A DNA stretch of 64,000 nucleotides from Rostrohypoxylon terebratum. Its lineage: Eukaryota > Ascomycota > Sordariomycetes > Xylariales > Hypoxylaceae. Location: positions 248,001 through 312,000 of the forward strand of contig MU385863.1 of assembly GCA_022497145.1 (NCBI GenBank), written 5' to 3'. Position 1 is the stretch's first letter, and every line of letters begins with the position of its first letter. Of the stretch, positions 46,801 through 59,509 are shown in pieces. A program made the translations under genes and the position numbers. Under the pieces are notes generated by a model. The model did no database searches. It was not told the origin of the DNA and saw only the letters and a list, made by a program, of their open reading frames with translations.

Positions 46801-49800
46801 GCATTCAATGGTGCTGAATAGTGCGCAACAGAAACCGGCTGTTCATGAGGTTGAGTCGTCTGCCTCGACTCATCTTTTTTATATAACGTGGGACTAGCGG
46901 TACGGCCGGAAATCCGAGATTGTTGAGCGGTTCTGATCGAACCTGGTCGTAACACACTACCATTGCTCGAGCTAGCCAGCGAAAGAAATGAGTTTTTCCG
47001 ACCAAGTTTCGTAGAGTGGTGTGAAGAGCCCAAAGACAACATCGACCGATTGTCAGCAACTGACCCAGATGAGACTGGCTGAGGGACTGAGGGAACACTC
47101 TGTGCTGGGTCATCAACAGCGTCGGGCGCGAAGTCGCCTAGGAGACCTGGAAGCAATAGGAAACTGGTCCGGTGCGTTCGCTGATCATGACGTCGAATTA
47201 GCTCTTGTTGTAATTGTCTCTCCTGTGCGAAATCGTACTTCCGTCCAATAAGTGCGAAATGTATATTGGTTCGGACAAATACATCGGTATCAACATGGGA
47301 GCGGAGTCGTGATCGGCGCCTCGTCGCGGATTCTGAATTGACGCAAGCGATTTCGAGATTAGGTACCTTGATGTCAGCACGTCTAGAATAATGTGTCCTG
47401 GCCCAGTCGTTGAACTGGACGTCAATTGTCCCTGTAGAAAACAGGAAGGCTGCCTCGTCCACGTGCATCCAAACATGAACTGATTCAACAAAAACTCGCA
47501 AGAACGTCACATCGTACATTATGACAGATGAATAGGGTATCAGTGCATTCTCATCGTCGTCGAGCGAGAAGCCAAATGCCTTTCCTCCTCGGATAAGGCT
47601 GCCTATGAAATCAGTCGAACAATCACCCGAGATAGCTCCGACTTTCAAATCCCAATTGCAGAGATACGTGGGCTCATCTGGCGGCAGGCCAAAGAGACGA
47701 TGCCCATAGATGTTGATACCGTCAATGAACAATTGAGTGCTTGATATAGCACTCATCGGGCTTGTGGCGCCTTCGTCCTCGTCCGCGAAAGAAAGGCTCA
47801 GTGGACTAAAACATAAATCGAGGTCCATGTAATAATTGGTGAAACGGAGATCGATTGCTAGAGACGCGGCTTCTATTGGGATATGACGTTTGGGCGAATA
47901 CATATTAGCAGGTAAGAAAATCTTTGGATCATCGGTATGGATGCTCAATATGACATCCATGTCGTTTGACTTCTTATGTGGAGGACGGTCCGCCGACTGG
48001 GAATCCGGAGCCGCTTCCTTGGTTCGTAGAGATTCTTGGTGCTCATCTAAAGTCTTGAAATGAACGTGATCGCCGAAATAGTTGTCTTTTAGCTGCAAGA
48101 AATATCGAACAAGAAAACCGTAGAGGAAAGCCGTTGGAGATTGACCACCGACGTCAAGTACTAGAGTATCAGTGTTCGCAGGTGAGGTTGTTGAGTTATA
48201 ATGGTATTTTCCCTCGAGAGTTAGACTTTCAAGGTGCCCTATCTCTTTCGAGGGTAAGAACGTTGCTTGAGTGTTCCATGGCGGAACGTGTAAGTCAACG
48301 CGAAGAGGCTCTGCCGTGACTTGGAACGGTATTGCATTTGACGGCGGTCGAAATGTATCTATCGGTATGCAGGTATCTGCTACCAAGCACGGGCTAGAGA
48401 TGACCAAATATGTATTTTCCTCAAAGTTGGTAGGATCATTAACAATATTCACGTCATTGACATTGAGGTAAAGCTTTAGGCTGCGGAGCTTCAAGTTCAA
48501 GAGGTATTTGAAAGGGGTAAAAGTGAGGTATTCCGAAGGTGGCCCGCTGCCCCAATCGTCTATGAGGTCTGTGAGCAGGAATATGTGATCTCTCAAAATG
48601 AAAAGTTCGAGACCATCACTGTCGATACTGAAGCGCCAGGTTCGGAGGGAATTCCACTTAAGAGGGGTAGACATATCGCAGGATATTTTTTGACGCCCAG
48701 ACTTCCATAAGAGTCCATGATTGACACTTGTTGAGAGCTCAGTCGCGGGAAGGTCGATATTTAACTTGTTCGTATACCCAGTTGGCCCAGCGAGCATGTC
48801 CATCAAATATGAGACAGTAGCATTTGGCGCAACTTTGATATCGAGCCACCCATGGGGCCGCTGTTCTGCTGCTGTGGTTGTCGCAGACTTTCGATCGCGG
48901 CCTCTTTCTCGTCTACTCCCCTGCTTTCGGTGCTGTTGTAATGTGAGAGCTTCCTTCTTCCATTTCGAATTTTTCGAGTCTTCGCGCGTGGGCACTCTCA
49001 ATATAACTTCCTCTTCAAGTTCTAAGTAGAAATTGAATTGTGTAGGCACCCGATATGCGCCGACGGGGAGTTTTTGTGCGGGTACTGCATCTTTACATAT
49101 ACCCGGGAAGAATACCCTCTGCAGTTCAGCCCTCTGCCTATCTGCCCAAGGCCCGTAGTGAAGTGTACCGCCTTTCAACGATAGACTAATCGCCCAGGCC
49201 GGGGCTGTGGTCCCATTAACGTGTTCCAAGCTTTCGCCTTTGGAAGGAAGTGATGCGCTCTGCGATACGACTCTCCCAGGAACATCCCAGAGTATTGTGA
49301 GTGTTGCCTCAGGACTTTCAGCCACCGTACTTACACGGCCATATTCTACTGACGACCATCGAAGTTTGTCATCTTCGTCGTCCTCGTTAAGATATCGGGA
49401 AAGGCCCTGCCATTGATTGGATCCTGGGATACGAGCATCTACCGGTTCTCCCCCTCCGCCGTCTCGTGAAGTCGCCGAAACAGACTCGACAGACCTCCTC
49501 CAATAGGGGACCATGTAACGTAATTGGCCTAGTACTTTGCGACGTTGTGCCCGGAAAAACCGTCGGCGTTGGATAGGATTAGAATCTTTGGCCGTCTGTT
49601 GGTCTTTATGTGCCTTCGCGAGTTGCTCTTCCTTGAACCCTTCATTTTCTCTCATATCAATTACTAGCTCCTCGAGTTGAATCTTGAAAAGTTGTCGGTA
49701 CGGATCCGGAGTTTGACAATCGGCGGCGTCGATTTCTCCCGACAAGGCCTTAGCCTTTGCGATCAAGATCGATTTGGTATTATCATTTCCCATAACCATA

Positions 49801-50718
49801 GCAGCCTTGTCACATCTGAAATGTATTGGGAATATTTGCAACATTAGAGGAAGATCCTGCTTCTCTCCCATCTCGCGGGCACTACCAGAGACAGAATTGG
49901 AGCTATATGTCCTCTGGTGGTGTGTTTCGACTCCATTCTTCTCATCAGCGAAGCCCAAACCGTTTTCCTTATAATTATCTGTCTTATCCTGGCTCTTGCG
50001 TCGATATCTCAATTTGGCGGAGCCATTGTCGAGGCCTTCGGTGTCGTCGAGGGTATGAGTGGGCTCAGGCGGTGGAGGGTTCTCGGTCATCGCATCGAGC
50101 ATAGAATCGTAAGCGGCACTCCGGTTATAAACGAACCATTCCAAGCCGGAAACAACGATGTTGACACGGCAGGGAAGCTCCGCTTGTTTACCAGCATCCG
50201 GCGCAACACCATCTCCATGCTTCCCGTGATTTTTTCCCGTGCCAACCCCAACGTCCCGCACCCTACGCAGCCAATATGACCATGTGATGTGCCCATTTTG
50301 AATCAGGACCGTTTCGTTATTTCCGTGATATCGAAGGCCGGTAAAGAAGACTCGTCCACCAAGCAAAGACCACTGTAAAGCTTGAATATCGATATAGACC
50401 CGATAGGTATGCCACGTATAGGCGCGAATAATATAGGAGATTATGGAGGCGAATACTCTGTTAAAGTATAGGAGGAAAAAGATAGCACTTGGATCGAATT
50501 AGGCGCGTCACAGATAGATATAGAGGGAAAGAGAATAGGTCGGTATATAGGTATATAGATTAACTTACAGGAGGCCGCAGACAATGATATAAGCTAGGAA
50601 TTGGCTTTTATGCAAGTCAGTTTTGTCCAATTTCAATTAATTTATGAGGTAGCCAGTAGCGATATGGCTCTACCTACCCATTGAAGTCGCGCCAACCGGG
50701 CACGATGGTGTGAGCCAT
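40899..50718 (-). CDS. CSF1: Bridge-like lipid-transfer protein Csf1
   Basis: Three exons: 50718-50678 (41 nt), 50604-50569 (36 nt) and 50487-40899 (9,589 nt), with introns of 73 and 81 bp; 3,221 residues. Csf1 is the fungal member of the Tweek/BLTP1 family: a long hydrophobic groove carries phospholipids between the ER and other membranes and supplies phosphatidylethanolamine for GPI-anchor synthesis. The two small exons and the start of the third together encode the N-terminal membrane anchor (FLAYIIVCGLLAIFFLLYF) and the signature RAYTWHTYRVYIDIQAL followed by GGRVFFTGLRYHGNNET. A gene model starting at 50366 would lose this anchor. The rest is beta-rich, with Ser/Arg low-complexity loops around residues 1170-1250. 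No frame break is seen in 9.6 kb. Length is close to yeast Csf1 (2,958) with fungal insertions. It is divergent from the DUF300 gene. Confidence 0.95.
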
Positions 50719-51555
50719 GATAGCTTCGAGACCCCCCGACCCCCCAAACACCCCCTACAATTTGCGACCGCCGACGCCTAGGCCCTAGGTTCTCTCCAAT
50801 GTGTTATTTATTGAAGGCATCGAACCTCCAGCCGTGGAATTCGGTCGAGTTGTAATGCCTCCACGGAGGAGCATTGGTCCACATTGGACATATGTCGTCT
50901 AGAATAACCGGCTCAAGAAAGTTGTTAAAGTTGAGAATGCCGAATAACCTATCGCCAGATTGATTAGAAGGGTAGATCCCGATCCGACGGTACTTGGTAC
51001 ATAATTAATAGCAAAGGAAGGCTAGATCTGCATGACGCGCGACCGAACAGGGGTTAGACAATAGAACGGAGTAAAAAGTATAATTGTTATTGGAGGATCT
51101 CCTTTCCCACTTAGTAGCCCGCCGTTCTTCTATTGTTATCGATAAGAAGACATCCTGATAATCCACATAAGCTCCCGTTCAGGTCATAAGGTTAGGTTGC
51201 ATTACGATGTACGTTGGTGGTACCAATGCTAGTACGTGCGGTACGTACCCTGACTGGGTTCATGGGATTTCGAGTTCTTCGAAATGATCAAATGACATTT
51301 CAGGAAATCAGAAAAGCTCCCAAAATCATCCGAAACCTTCTACTCCTCTTTAGAATTCAGAACCTTTAGGCTTTAGAACCTTTAGAACATTCAGAATAAC
51401 TTTCACCCGTCGCTTTCCTCCACTTGGGCATCAAAATATAGTTTTCGACAATGCGTTTTTGAATTGTTGGTATTTGGTCCTTGGTCCTTGTTCCTTGGTC
51501 CTTGATGTAGGCAAAACACGCACCTTGTCCGGCGTCTGCGTCTCTACCCGACAAC
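50719..51555. other. Divergent promoter region CSF1 / DUF300 gene
   Basis: About 840 bp. It contains ACGTACG and GGTACGTACC-type palindromes near 51230-51250, an AGAACCTTTAG direct repeat near 51358-51390, and a TTGGTCC triplicate near 51474-51504 close to the DUF300 gene start. No gene seen. Confidence 0.5.
51474..51504 (+). repeat. TTGGTCC short tandem repeat
   Basis: Four near-copies of TTGGTCCTTG spaced 7-14 bp apart, about 50 bp before the DUF300 start codon; probably in the 5' leader. Confidence 0.75.
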
Positions 51556-53606
51556 ATGGCTGGAGGTACCGGCCAGAAGTTCACCACGGCCACCACCGTT
51601 ATCGCCGGTGTCTTCTCTGTGGCTGCAACCCTCGTATCTATTGTGTAAGATATACAGTGCTCCATCTGTCTGTCTGCCAGTGAACAAACAGTACTAATAG
51701 ATTGCCGGAATAGCTCAATATGGCTTCAGCTGTAAGCCCAGTCCCATTATCCGATTATCTAACCCACCCACTTATAAACGCGTATATAGAAAGAATTATC
51801 GAAAGCCACTCCTACAACGATACGTCGTACGCATACTATTAATGTAAGGATAATACGTGGGATCATCTGATGGTTGTCTAATATCGTCATCAGGGTTCCT
51901 ATCTACTCGATAAGCTCGTGGGTTAGCATGGTGTCCTTATCAGCATCAGCATTCTTAGATCCTATTCGAGATATATATGAGGTACGAATACAACGAACAC
52001 AACCTACTCGCTAGCTACTCCGAATTCTAATTCGAATACAAGGCTTTCACCATCTACACCTTCTTCCAGCTCCTTATCAACTACCTCGATGGCGAACGAG
52101 CTCTCATTATCATGGCACACGGGCGTGCCCCCGTACACCACCTGTGGCCGCTAAACCATGTCTTAGCGAAGGTCGACATATCTGATCCTCATACCTTCTT
52201 GGCTGTAAAACGAGGAATACTCCAATATGCGTGGCTTAAGCCTATCCTAGCCTTCGCCGCAATCATTATGAAGGCAACGGGCATATACCAAGAAGGGTAT
52301 ATCGGCATCTCGTCAGGCTACATGTGGAGTGGGATAATATACAACATTAGCGTCACAGTCAGCCTGTACTCGCTTGGTTTATTCTGGGTCTGCATGCACA
52401 ATGATCTGATACCTTTTCGGCCCGTTCCCAAATTTTTGTGCATCAAACTCATCATCTTCGCTTCCTACTGGCAAGGGTTCTTCCTCTCCATTCTGGTCTG
52501 GCTAGGAGCTATTCCGGATGACGTTCAGGGGTATACTTCGGACAACCTTGCCGCTGCCATCCAAGATGCTTTGATCTGTTGCGAGATGCCTGCATTTGCC
52601 ATAGCACACTGGTATGCCTTCTCCTGGCATGACTATGCCGATAATACCGTATCCTCAGCTAGGTTACCTGTCAAATATGCCGCGAGGGATGCCTTCGGAG
52701 TCCTTGACCTTGTCGAAGACTCCAAACAGACCTTCCGGGGCGATCAGTACAGTTACAGGGTATTCGACTCTAGTGGAAAAGTTATTGCACACGAAGATTC
52801 GAGTTCTCGATTCGCTAGGCTGAAGGATGGGATGAGATACAAGCGAGGAGGTGAGGCTAAGTACTGGATTCCCAAGCCAGGTGAGGTCAGAGGAGAGATG
52901 AGCGCGAATACGCCACTTCTGAACTCCAACGGCGGCCCTAGTGGTTCGGGCAACCCAACGCCGAAATACCAGCATGGCTCTACAGACGAAACTGCACTAG
53001 ATCCTGACGATGAAAACCTGTACCACAAGGCGCGAGAATTGGAGTTTGGGGACTGGAATGTGAGTTTAACCAATGTATTTGATAGTGCTATTACTAATAC
53101 ATCTTCAGTATCCTGTCGTGACTGCAAACGTGCCAACGAGGGAGCGCTGGCTCTCCAGGCAACCAGCAGTATATCAATCGAGCACCGGGGCATGGCAAAC
53201 AACCCGGACTCGGTCATCCCAGAGCATCAGCACTAAGCCTACTGAGCCATCCCCAAGCGCCGAGACTGTGATTAGCAAAAAGAAGAAAGGTAAACAAAAG
53301 CAACATAAAACTACACCTAAACCCCCACCGAAACCTACAGCCACTGTCGCAGAAGAGAGACAAGCAGAAGGTCCTCTAGGCGCACCCCTCCTCTCAACTT
53401 CCGACCCTCAAATTTTAGAGGAAGAAGCCGAAGAGGAAGACCCAACGTTCAGGATAGGGGAAATTACATCCGAGGAGGCTACCCCTGGAGAAGGACAAGA
53501 AGAAAGACAATGGGGGGGCGACGGAGCAGACCGCAGCGCAACAAGTCCCATTTTCAGCACCGGCGAGGATGACTCTCGGAACGTATGGGGCGGCGACCGC
53601 TTGTGA
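51556..53606 (+). CDS. DUF300 / TMEM184 seven-TM protein
   Basis: Six exons: 51556-51644, 51714-51731 (18 nt), 51790-51843, 51894-51981, 52043-53059 and 53109-53606, with introns of 49-69 bp; 587 residues. The family (organic solute transporter Ost-alpha / TMEM184) has seven membrane helices; fungal and plant members sit in vacuolar or endosomal membranes. Helices are visible at about 10-33, 48-75, 84-98 and in four later hydrophobic blocks up to the HWYAFSWHDY segment. The family signature LINYLDGERALI bridges exon 5. After the membrane part come a folded cytosolic segment (SYRVFDSSGKVIAHEDSSSR) and an exon-6 tail rich in Lys, then Glu, with KKKKGKQKQ. Without splicing the frame at 52112-53236 would end in unrelated residues. 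Small exons of 18-88 nt make the N-terminus easy to misannotate. Transport activity is not established for this branch. Confidence 0.94.
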
Positions 53607-54431
53607 GATTTTTTTTTTTTGAAAGTGTATGTTTTGTTATCCTTTTGCGCCGTAATTATTAGATACCCTGGATTTTCGCGCGCGGTCGTTCCATACTGGT
53701 ATGTCTTTAGAAAGCAAAATGAGATATTGGAAGTTGACATCTTAACTCTTGATATGTACCCAAGTCACGTAGATAACCCGTGTGATATGGCATTCCCTGT
53801 CAGGCGTAAAACTGCAAATAAGAGTACATCCCAATCTCACCAATATCATCGCCAATTTTCACGGGTTATATTGAGGAAAACCTCTACCGTTCTAGACTGC
53901 TCATCCAGAATAGCTTCCTCCCTTTTCTAAGTGTAGCAGCAGGTTGAGTCAAAATAAACGTTATTGACAACGCCTAACCAGACCACGGTCTCCGAATCTA
54001 TGATTCATTCACAATGACTGTAATTCAAAACATCTTAAAACCACGGACGCTACTCTCAACCTCTTAGTTCCCAATCAAGAGATCTCAATTAGACCTGCCG
54101 TGAAAGCTTACTTGCCGAGAAACACGTATCAAAATCACTCAACCCCCTCTCACTAGGTAGCTAGCATCAAAGCACACGCATATAAGTTCAACTCATGTCA
54201 TAACGACCTCAATAGGTGCTCTATATATGTACCAATATATATCCGCACATATATACACACCAAACCGCCGCCGTACTTATTGATATACACGAACTAAAAG
54301 CCCCTTTCTCTTTTCTTCTTCAATATGTATATCATTACGAATACTCGCTATCCATATTTCACATTCACATTCATCCTAGGAATTTAGCAATTTCCCTTAC
54401 ACCGTCATCCCCCGCAGTTCCGCAGCCCGCA
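53607..54431. other. Convergent 3' intergenic DUF300 gene / GH92
   Basis: About 825 bp, AT-rich, with a T10 run at 53611-53620 directly after the DUF300 stop codon and TATAT/ATATACACAC runs near 54220-54260. No gene seen. Confidence 0.5.
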
Positions 54432-57011
54432 CTACGAGCTCTCGGTCGCAGGGCTCGGGGGCAAGGCGCCCGTAGCCCAATTCTTAGGCGTAGAGCCGAG
54501 GACGAACTCCAGCTTCCCGCCCTTAGCGAAGATGTCGTTCCACGTGACCCACGACTTGTTCCAGTTCCTCCCGTTGACCTTGAGGGACTGCACGTAGTAC
54601 GATTGAGGACCGCCGCCCGTCGTCGTGATGACGAGTCTCTTGCCGCTGCCGAGGTCGATCGATAGGTTGCTGAACCACGGGGATCCGATGAGGAAGGTGG
54701 TCTGGCCCGTGAGCGGGTACAGTCCGATCATGGACCACAGGACCCACGATTCCATGGCGCCGGCATCTGAGTTGCCGGGAAGTCCGCCGGGCGTAGGCGC
54801 GTAGTAGCTGTCAGCGGCGTAGCGGCTTTGCTTGACGCTGAGGTCCTGCCGGCCAACGAAGTGGAAGAGGTAGGGCGTCGTGAAACTGGGCTCGTTACCG
54901 GGGTTGAATAGGGTGTGGTTGAACTGCGAGTTTCCGGAGCTGACGCCGCCCTCGAAGAATTTCTCGAGTCGTGCTAGGAACGTGGCGTTACCGCCTGCTA
55001 ACTCGACTAGCTTTTCGATATCGTGATGCGCGTTGAACGAATACTCGAACGGGAGCGCCTCGTAGTAGGCGTCGCCCCAATAGCATCCGCCGCAGCTGAG
55101 CGGGTCTTGAGATTTGAAGTTGCCGTCCTCGTCGATTGGACCCAGGAATCCAGAGAAACCGAGAGCGGTCATGTTCGGGTTCCACTGGTTGCGCCAATTG
55201 CGCGAGCGGTTGAGGTACTTCTGCGCGTCGTCAACCTTGCCAAGACCCTTTGCTACTTGGTAGAGGCCGAAATCGTTGGCGGCGCTACGGGTTGTTAGTC
55301 TTACACTGCCAGCACCATCAGATCGAAGGGACGCTTACTATTCGATGGCTCGACTGACCGATCGCCCATACTTTGTGGTGATATATCCGTGGTCTATCCA
55401 ATCCGGAAGCGCGCCTCGCCCTTCCTTAGTCGAAGACGACCGATCTCTCGAATCATTATTGTTCGCGGGTACCGTTTCGGCATCGGTAACCATGGCGGAG
55501 TACGCGTCGCCCCAGTTGATAGCACCTCGAACACCCTTCACGTAGGCATCTGCGAGGACATTATCCGCATTTGAGCCACCTTGCGTCGCGCCATTGAAGA
55601 AGGAGGACCGCGCGTCAGGCAAAAATCCCTCATTCTTCCAAATATCAACGAGAGAGCGGATAAACTCCTCATACGCCACGGGCTGCAGAATATGAAAAAG
55701 AGATGTCGTGCAACGGTGCTATACTCGATTAGATTTTGGCCGACGCCACAATTCAAAGGATTGTCCCACTCACCAGATCCCAAAACGTGAAAATGTCATC
55801 GTAATAGGGTTCAGAGGATGACCAGAGCGGGTTTTCGCCTGTTTTGTTTGTCGGGATGAGGGACATGTGAAATAGGGACGAGTAAAGGAGTTGCAGTCTC
55901 GTAGTGTTGGAGGTATCCGTTGTGGTAATTTTGGACAAGACTTGACTGTTCCACGCCGATTTCACGTTGTTTTCCAAAGTCTCCAAGGACGTTCCAGCGG
56001 GTATCTCGGCATCTACGCTTGCGCAAGCCTGGTCGGATGAGATGAATGATACTCCCACTCTCGATGTGACATTAGCGCTGTCAAAAGTAAAAACGGCACC
56101 CAGCCTGGACGTAGAATTTTGCGAGCTCGCTGTGCTATAATCTTGTAAGACATCGCCACTTGAGCCATTTCCAAGGAACGTCTTGAAAGTCGCCTCTTGA
56201 TCGAAATAACCGCAGAAATATACCGTCCAGCTTGGGGCACGGTTCCACCCCTATATAGCGTTAACTCTGACCATCCGATCCATCCAATTTTCGCGAAGAA
56301 ATCAAGACGTACATTGTCATAAGAGCCAGATCCTGTGTAGCGAATACCACTATTGGTTTTCGTTACGGAGATGTTACCTCCCAAATAGTTTTGGCCTAGA
56401 CCTTGGCCCCTGAACGACGGAAGGACGTGCGAGACATCGACGATGATATTCGAGGCAGCAGCATTTCCAGAGAACTGGTACTGATAGAAGCCAGCTTTGG
56501 CGGTCGCTCCTAGTTCGACAGTGACGTCGTTGGACAGACTCGACTTGTAGTAGCCAAGCCGCGACACATCCGCAGTGCTTCGGTTGACGCTCTGATCTTC
56601 CAAAGGGTTGTCGATGGTGCCGACGGCGGGCATCTGTGAGACGACGCCGTATTTGGGGGCACCACCGGTGCCGCTCTCGTGCAGCAGGCTAAAGCCGACG
56701 AAGCTACCGGTCGACTGGTAGCCCGAATAGCTGTCGGATCCGGTGTATAGGTCAGGCCCCAATTTTACCATCCCGAATGGCATGCTGACGCCGGGGAATG
56801 TATTACCTCCATTGGTAGTACCGGTCTTAAGGGTATTGTTAATTTCACACTCATTTATTGATTCTTGACTTTGATTTTGATATGACGATTCAAAATCCAA
56901 CTAACGTACCAGAGGTAATACGAATTGACTCAGGTCCGACTGGTTCTGGATATGGGGATTATGCGCTTGAGCGAGCGCTACGCCGAGCGCCATACCGGCG
57001 GTGGGACGCAT
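54432..57011 (-). CDS. Secreted GH92 alpha-1,2-mannosidase
   Basis: Five exons: 57011-56910, 56825-56313, 56250-55774, 55718-55339 and 55284-54432, with introns of 84, 62, 55, 54 bp; 774 residues. GH92 enzymes are calcium-dependent inverting exo-alpha-mannosidases that trim mannose from fungal or glycoprotein mannans. The start gives a short secretion signal (AGMALGVALAQA), followed by the conserved TGTTNGGNTFPGVSMPFGM. Splicing restores GSYDNGWNRAPSWTVYFCGYF and FTFWDLHRCTTSLFHILQP. Catalytic-region motifs are intact: PGNEPSFTTPYLF with the acid Glu, and GNSDAGAMESWVLWSMIGLYP with the Asp pocket. Several Asn-X-Ser/Thr sites agree with secretion. Size matches the family (about 750-800). Joining the pieces requires all four introns; the continuous frame at 56013-56900 runs through an intron. 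It is convergent with the DUF300 gene. Confidence 0.94.
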
Positions 57012-59509
57012 AGTGACGGTGTGACTTTGATGTCAGAATTGGTTGAATTGACTAGAACCGAGGACACCTACTATCCAAACATTTAAAAACAAAGGAGTCA
57101 AATTACTCCATAGGTTAGTATATATCTTAACGAATGACGGTAGTGAGACCGAAAACATCAAAGCAACAGTAACGGTCCCATTCACGTAGAAAGCGAGTGG
57201 ATGGTAAATCGCGAATGGCGAATAGTGAATAGCGAATAGGTAGCTAGCAAGCGAAGTGGCTACCTAGACGGCATAGACGATGTTTCCGGTTTGGTTGTTG
57301 GGGCTCCTGACGACATTGATCCCCCGAGCCTACCTAGGTCCTAGGTATAGGTACCTAATTTTGGACCTATCCAAAGGAGTAACAGAGCCACGGTGCCTGG
57401 CATTGCCTGGGGAATCCTTGTGGACCGGATTACGCATCCCGCTGAAGGAGAGACCGGGAGAGGCTGCAGAGGCTGCAGCTGTAACGTTGACCAAATTTGC
57501 TGGAACCCTGCATCTGCTAGCATTTAACTGCATTTTAACTGTATTTCCCTAGCAGCTACCTAATGAAAGGGTCGTCGGGTCGCCAGGGGTGCAGCTAGAA
57601 GAGGCACAGCGACGATCACCTCCCCAGAAGAGACATTTGATCGAAGCTTGGCAGCAGGCAGCTACATAGTAGTAGATCTGAGGCTGTTATCTCGTAAATA
57701 TAACGAACACCTCATGGTAAACATTACCTCAGGTATTTATATCGTTTATACGGTGTGTTAAGAACATCAGGATCGACAAATCGAGCCGAGTGATAGGGAA
57801 GACAAACCCCATAATCTGGCGTAGGTACAACGTATGTACGCTGGTTATGCAGCTATTCAACTGCTGTGATTCGTCTGCCTCGGTTCCGAGAGCTGACCGT
57901 ATTGTTGTTTAAGAGGCACGTGCCTAATTAGATTAGCATTTCTCATCCCATCCTATTCTATCCCATCTCAGCTCCCCCTCTTAAAATCTGCATAGTCCGC
58001 ATAGCTCGAGCTTAGTTTTTTTTTAATCCAATTTCATTCAGTTGACCTTGTCGTCTGAACTTGCTATGTCGCACTTTATTGCGTCGCGGCCTATCACCCT
58101 AAGCGCGCGAAGGATCCTTAGTGTCAGGTAGGTTCCAAGAGCGGCAGGTCTCATCTGTTATTGACCTCGGGAGGTGTGTGCCATATTCTGCCGAACTATG
58201 CAGTAACCGATCAAGAAGCTCTGGCTGAGCAGCTCGATGAAAACCTAGGTACCTACCAATAACAGCCGCGACAACGTCCAGGTGCGTCGATCTTGCACGA
58301 GCCGATATCCCGAATGCCGATTTAGTGGTATAACTGGAGATGTTGTTGTCCAAGGTACCCAGGACCTAGGACCTAAGTGGTCTAGACTCTAATCAAATAG
58401 AACTTGAGGCGTTTTTTTACAGACCTGATTTTACACGTTGGCTTCTCAGCTTAGTTGGAATAGAAAAGAGACGCTGGACTTTTGGTTTTGGTTTTTTGGG
58501 AAAGTGTGGAAGTTAATATCTGGATTTGAAACATCGGAGTATGTACTTGAGTGAGGATCAGGGGTGGGAGGCCCTAGTTTAAATTTAGGTTCCAATTGAC
58601 TTTGGATCGTAGATACCCGCGAATCTTAACATGAATATGCTACGCAGTAATGCAGTCATGATTTGTAAGATCTCCAAGAGAAAGTAAAATGAGATAAGAA
58701 AATATGTGTACTGATTTCCATTTCCAGCAAGAACGAGATAGAAATCGGTATATTGAGATGCATTTCAACACATATATGGGATACTAAACTTTTCTTCCAG
58801 TATTCACATTACCATTAATACACTAATTCTCAGGTACCTATCACTCACTCACTCACTTCAAATCCTCAAACTTGGCCAAGTCAGATAATCAGGTATCATC
58901 CCATCGATTGAACTACAAACTCCGTCACAAGTCCCACCTCCGAAAACTTGGTGACAACACAACTATCATTACAAAATCTGTACGGTAAACCCCGAGCCCT
59001 GGCACCTACGTAATTCGGCACCCGGCTGTATGTGAGAGTATCCCTTCCCGTCCTTTGCCCCCTTGCCCATTGTCCCTTGATATCCCTGATTTTCCCTTTC
59101 CTCGGGTAAGAAAAAAAAAGTCGAGGCACAAGGTACTCCGTTTCGCCATTTCGCCCCTGAGGTATAATGGATCCCATCCGACACCGCCTCTCGGGGTATA
59201 ATTCTCCATCCTCAAATGTCGGGTATGATACAATGCAATACGGGTGGTAGGTACATGTAAATCAACTCAACTCCCGTACTAGTAAGGTGTGGTATTGTAG
59301 TATTGAATGGTATCGCGACGAATGCAAAACAGACATAGACATAGACAAAGAGACCCCTAGCGCCTAACTAATGACTATGTAGTTCCTGGGATCGGATCGA
59401 ACGACAATATATGCAAGGCAGACCAGAAAAGAAGTGCCTAAGAATTGAGACCAATTGGCGAGGAGGGGAAAACAAAGAAGCCAAAGCCTAGCTATATGCT
59501 CATAGTCAC
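57012..59509. other. Intergenic between GH92 promoter and STU1 3' end
   Basis: About 2.5 kb, the longest gene-free stretch of the right-hand block. It holds a GAATGGCGAATAGTGAATAGCGAAT direct repeat near 57211-57237, CCTAGGTCCTAGGTATAGG palindromes at 57331-57352, a GAGGCTGCA doublet near 57463-57478, ACCTAGGACCTAGG motifs near 58357-58376 and (TCAC)n near 58843-58856. Frames of 71-93 codons on the minus strand near 58,896-59,233 overlap one another and look non-coding. Confidence 0.5.

Noticed and set aside
53060..53236. DUF300 protein ending at 53236
   Set aside because: That tail is intron read-through; the 49-bp intron at 53060-53108 leads to the longer Lys/Glu-rich exon ending at 53606.
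56013..56312. GH92 frame continuing straight through 56312-56251
   Set aside because: It reads an intron with GTACGT donor and ATAG acceptor; splicing restores the conserved NRAPSWTVYFCGYF stretch in another frame.
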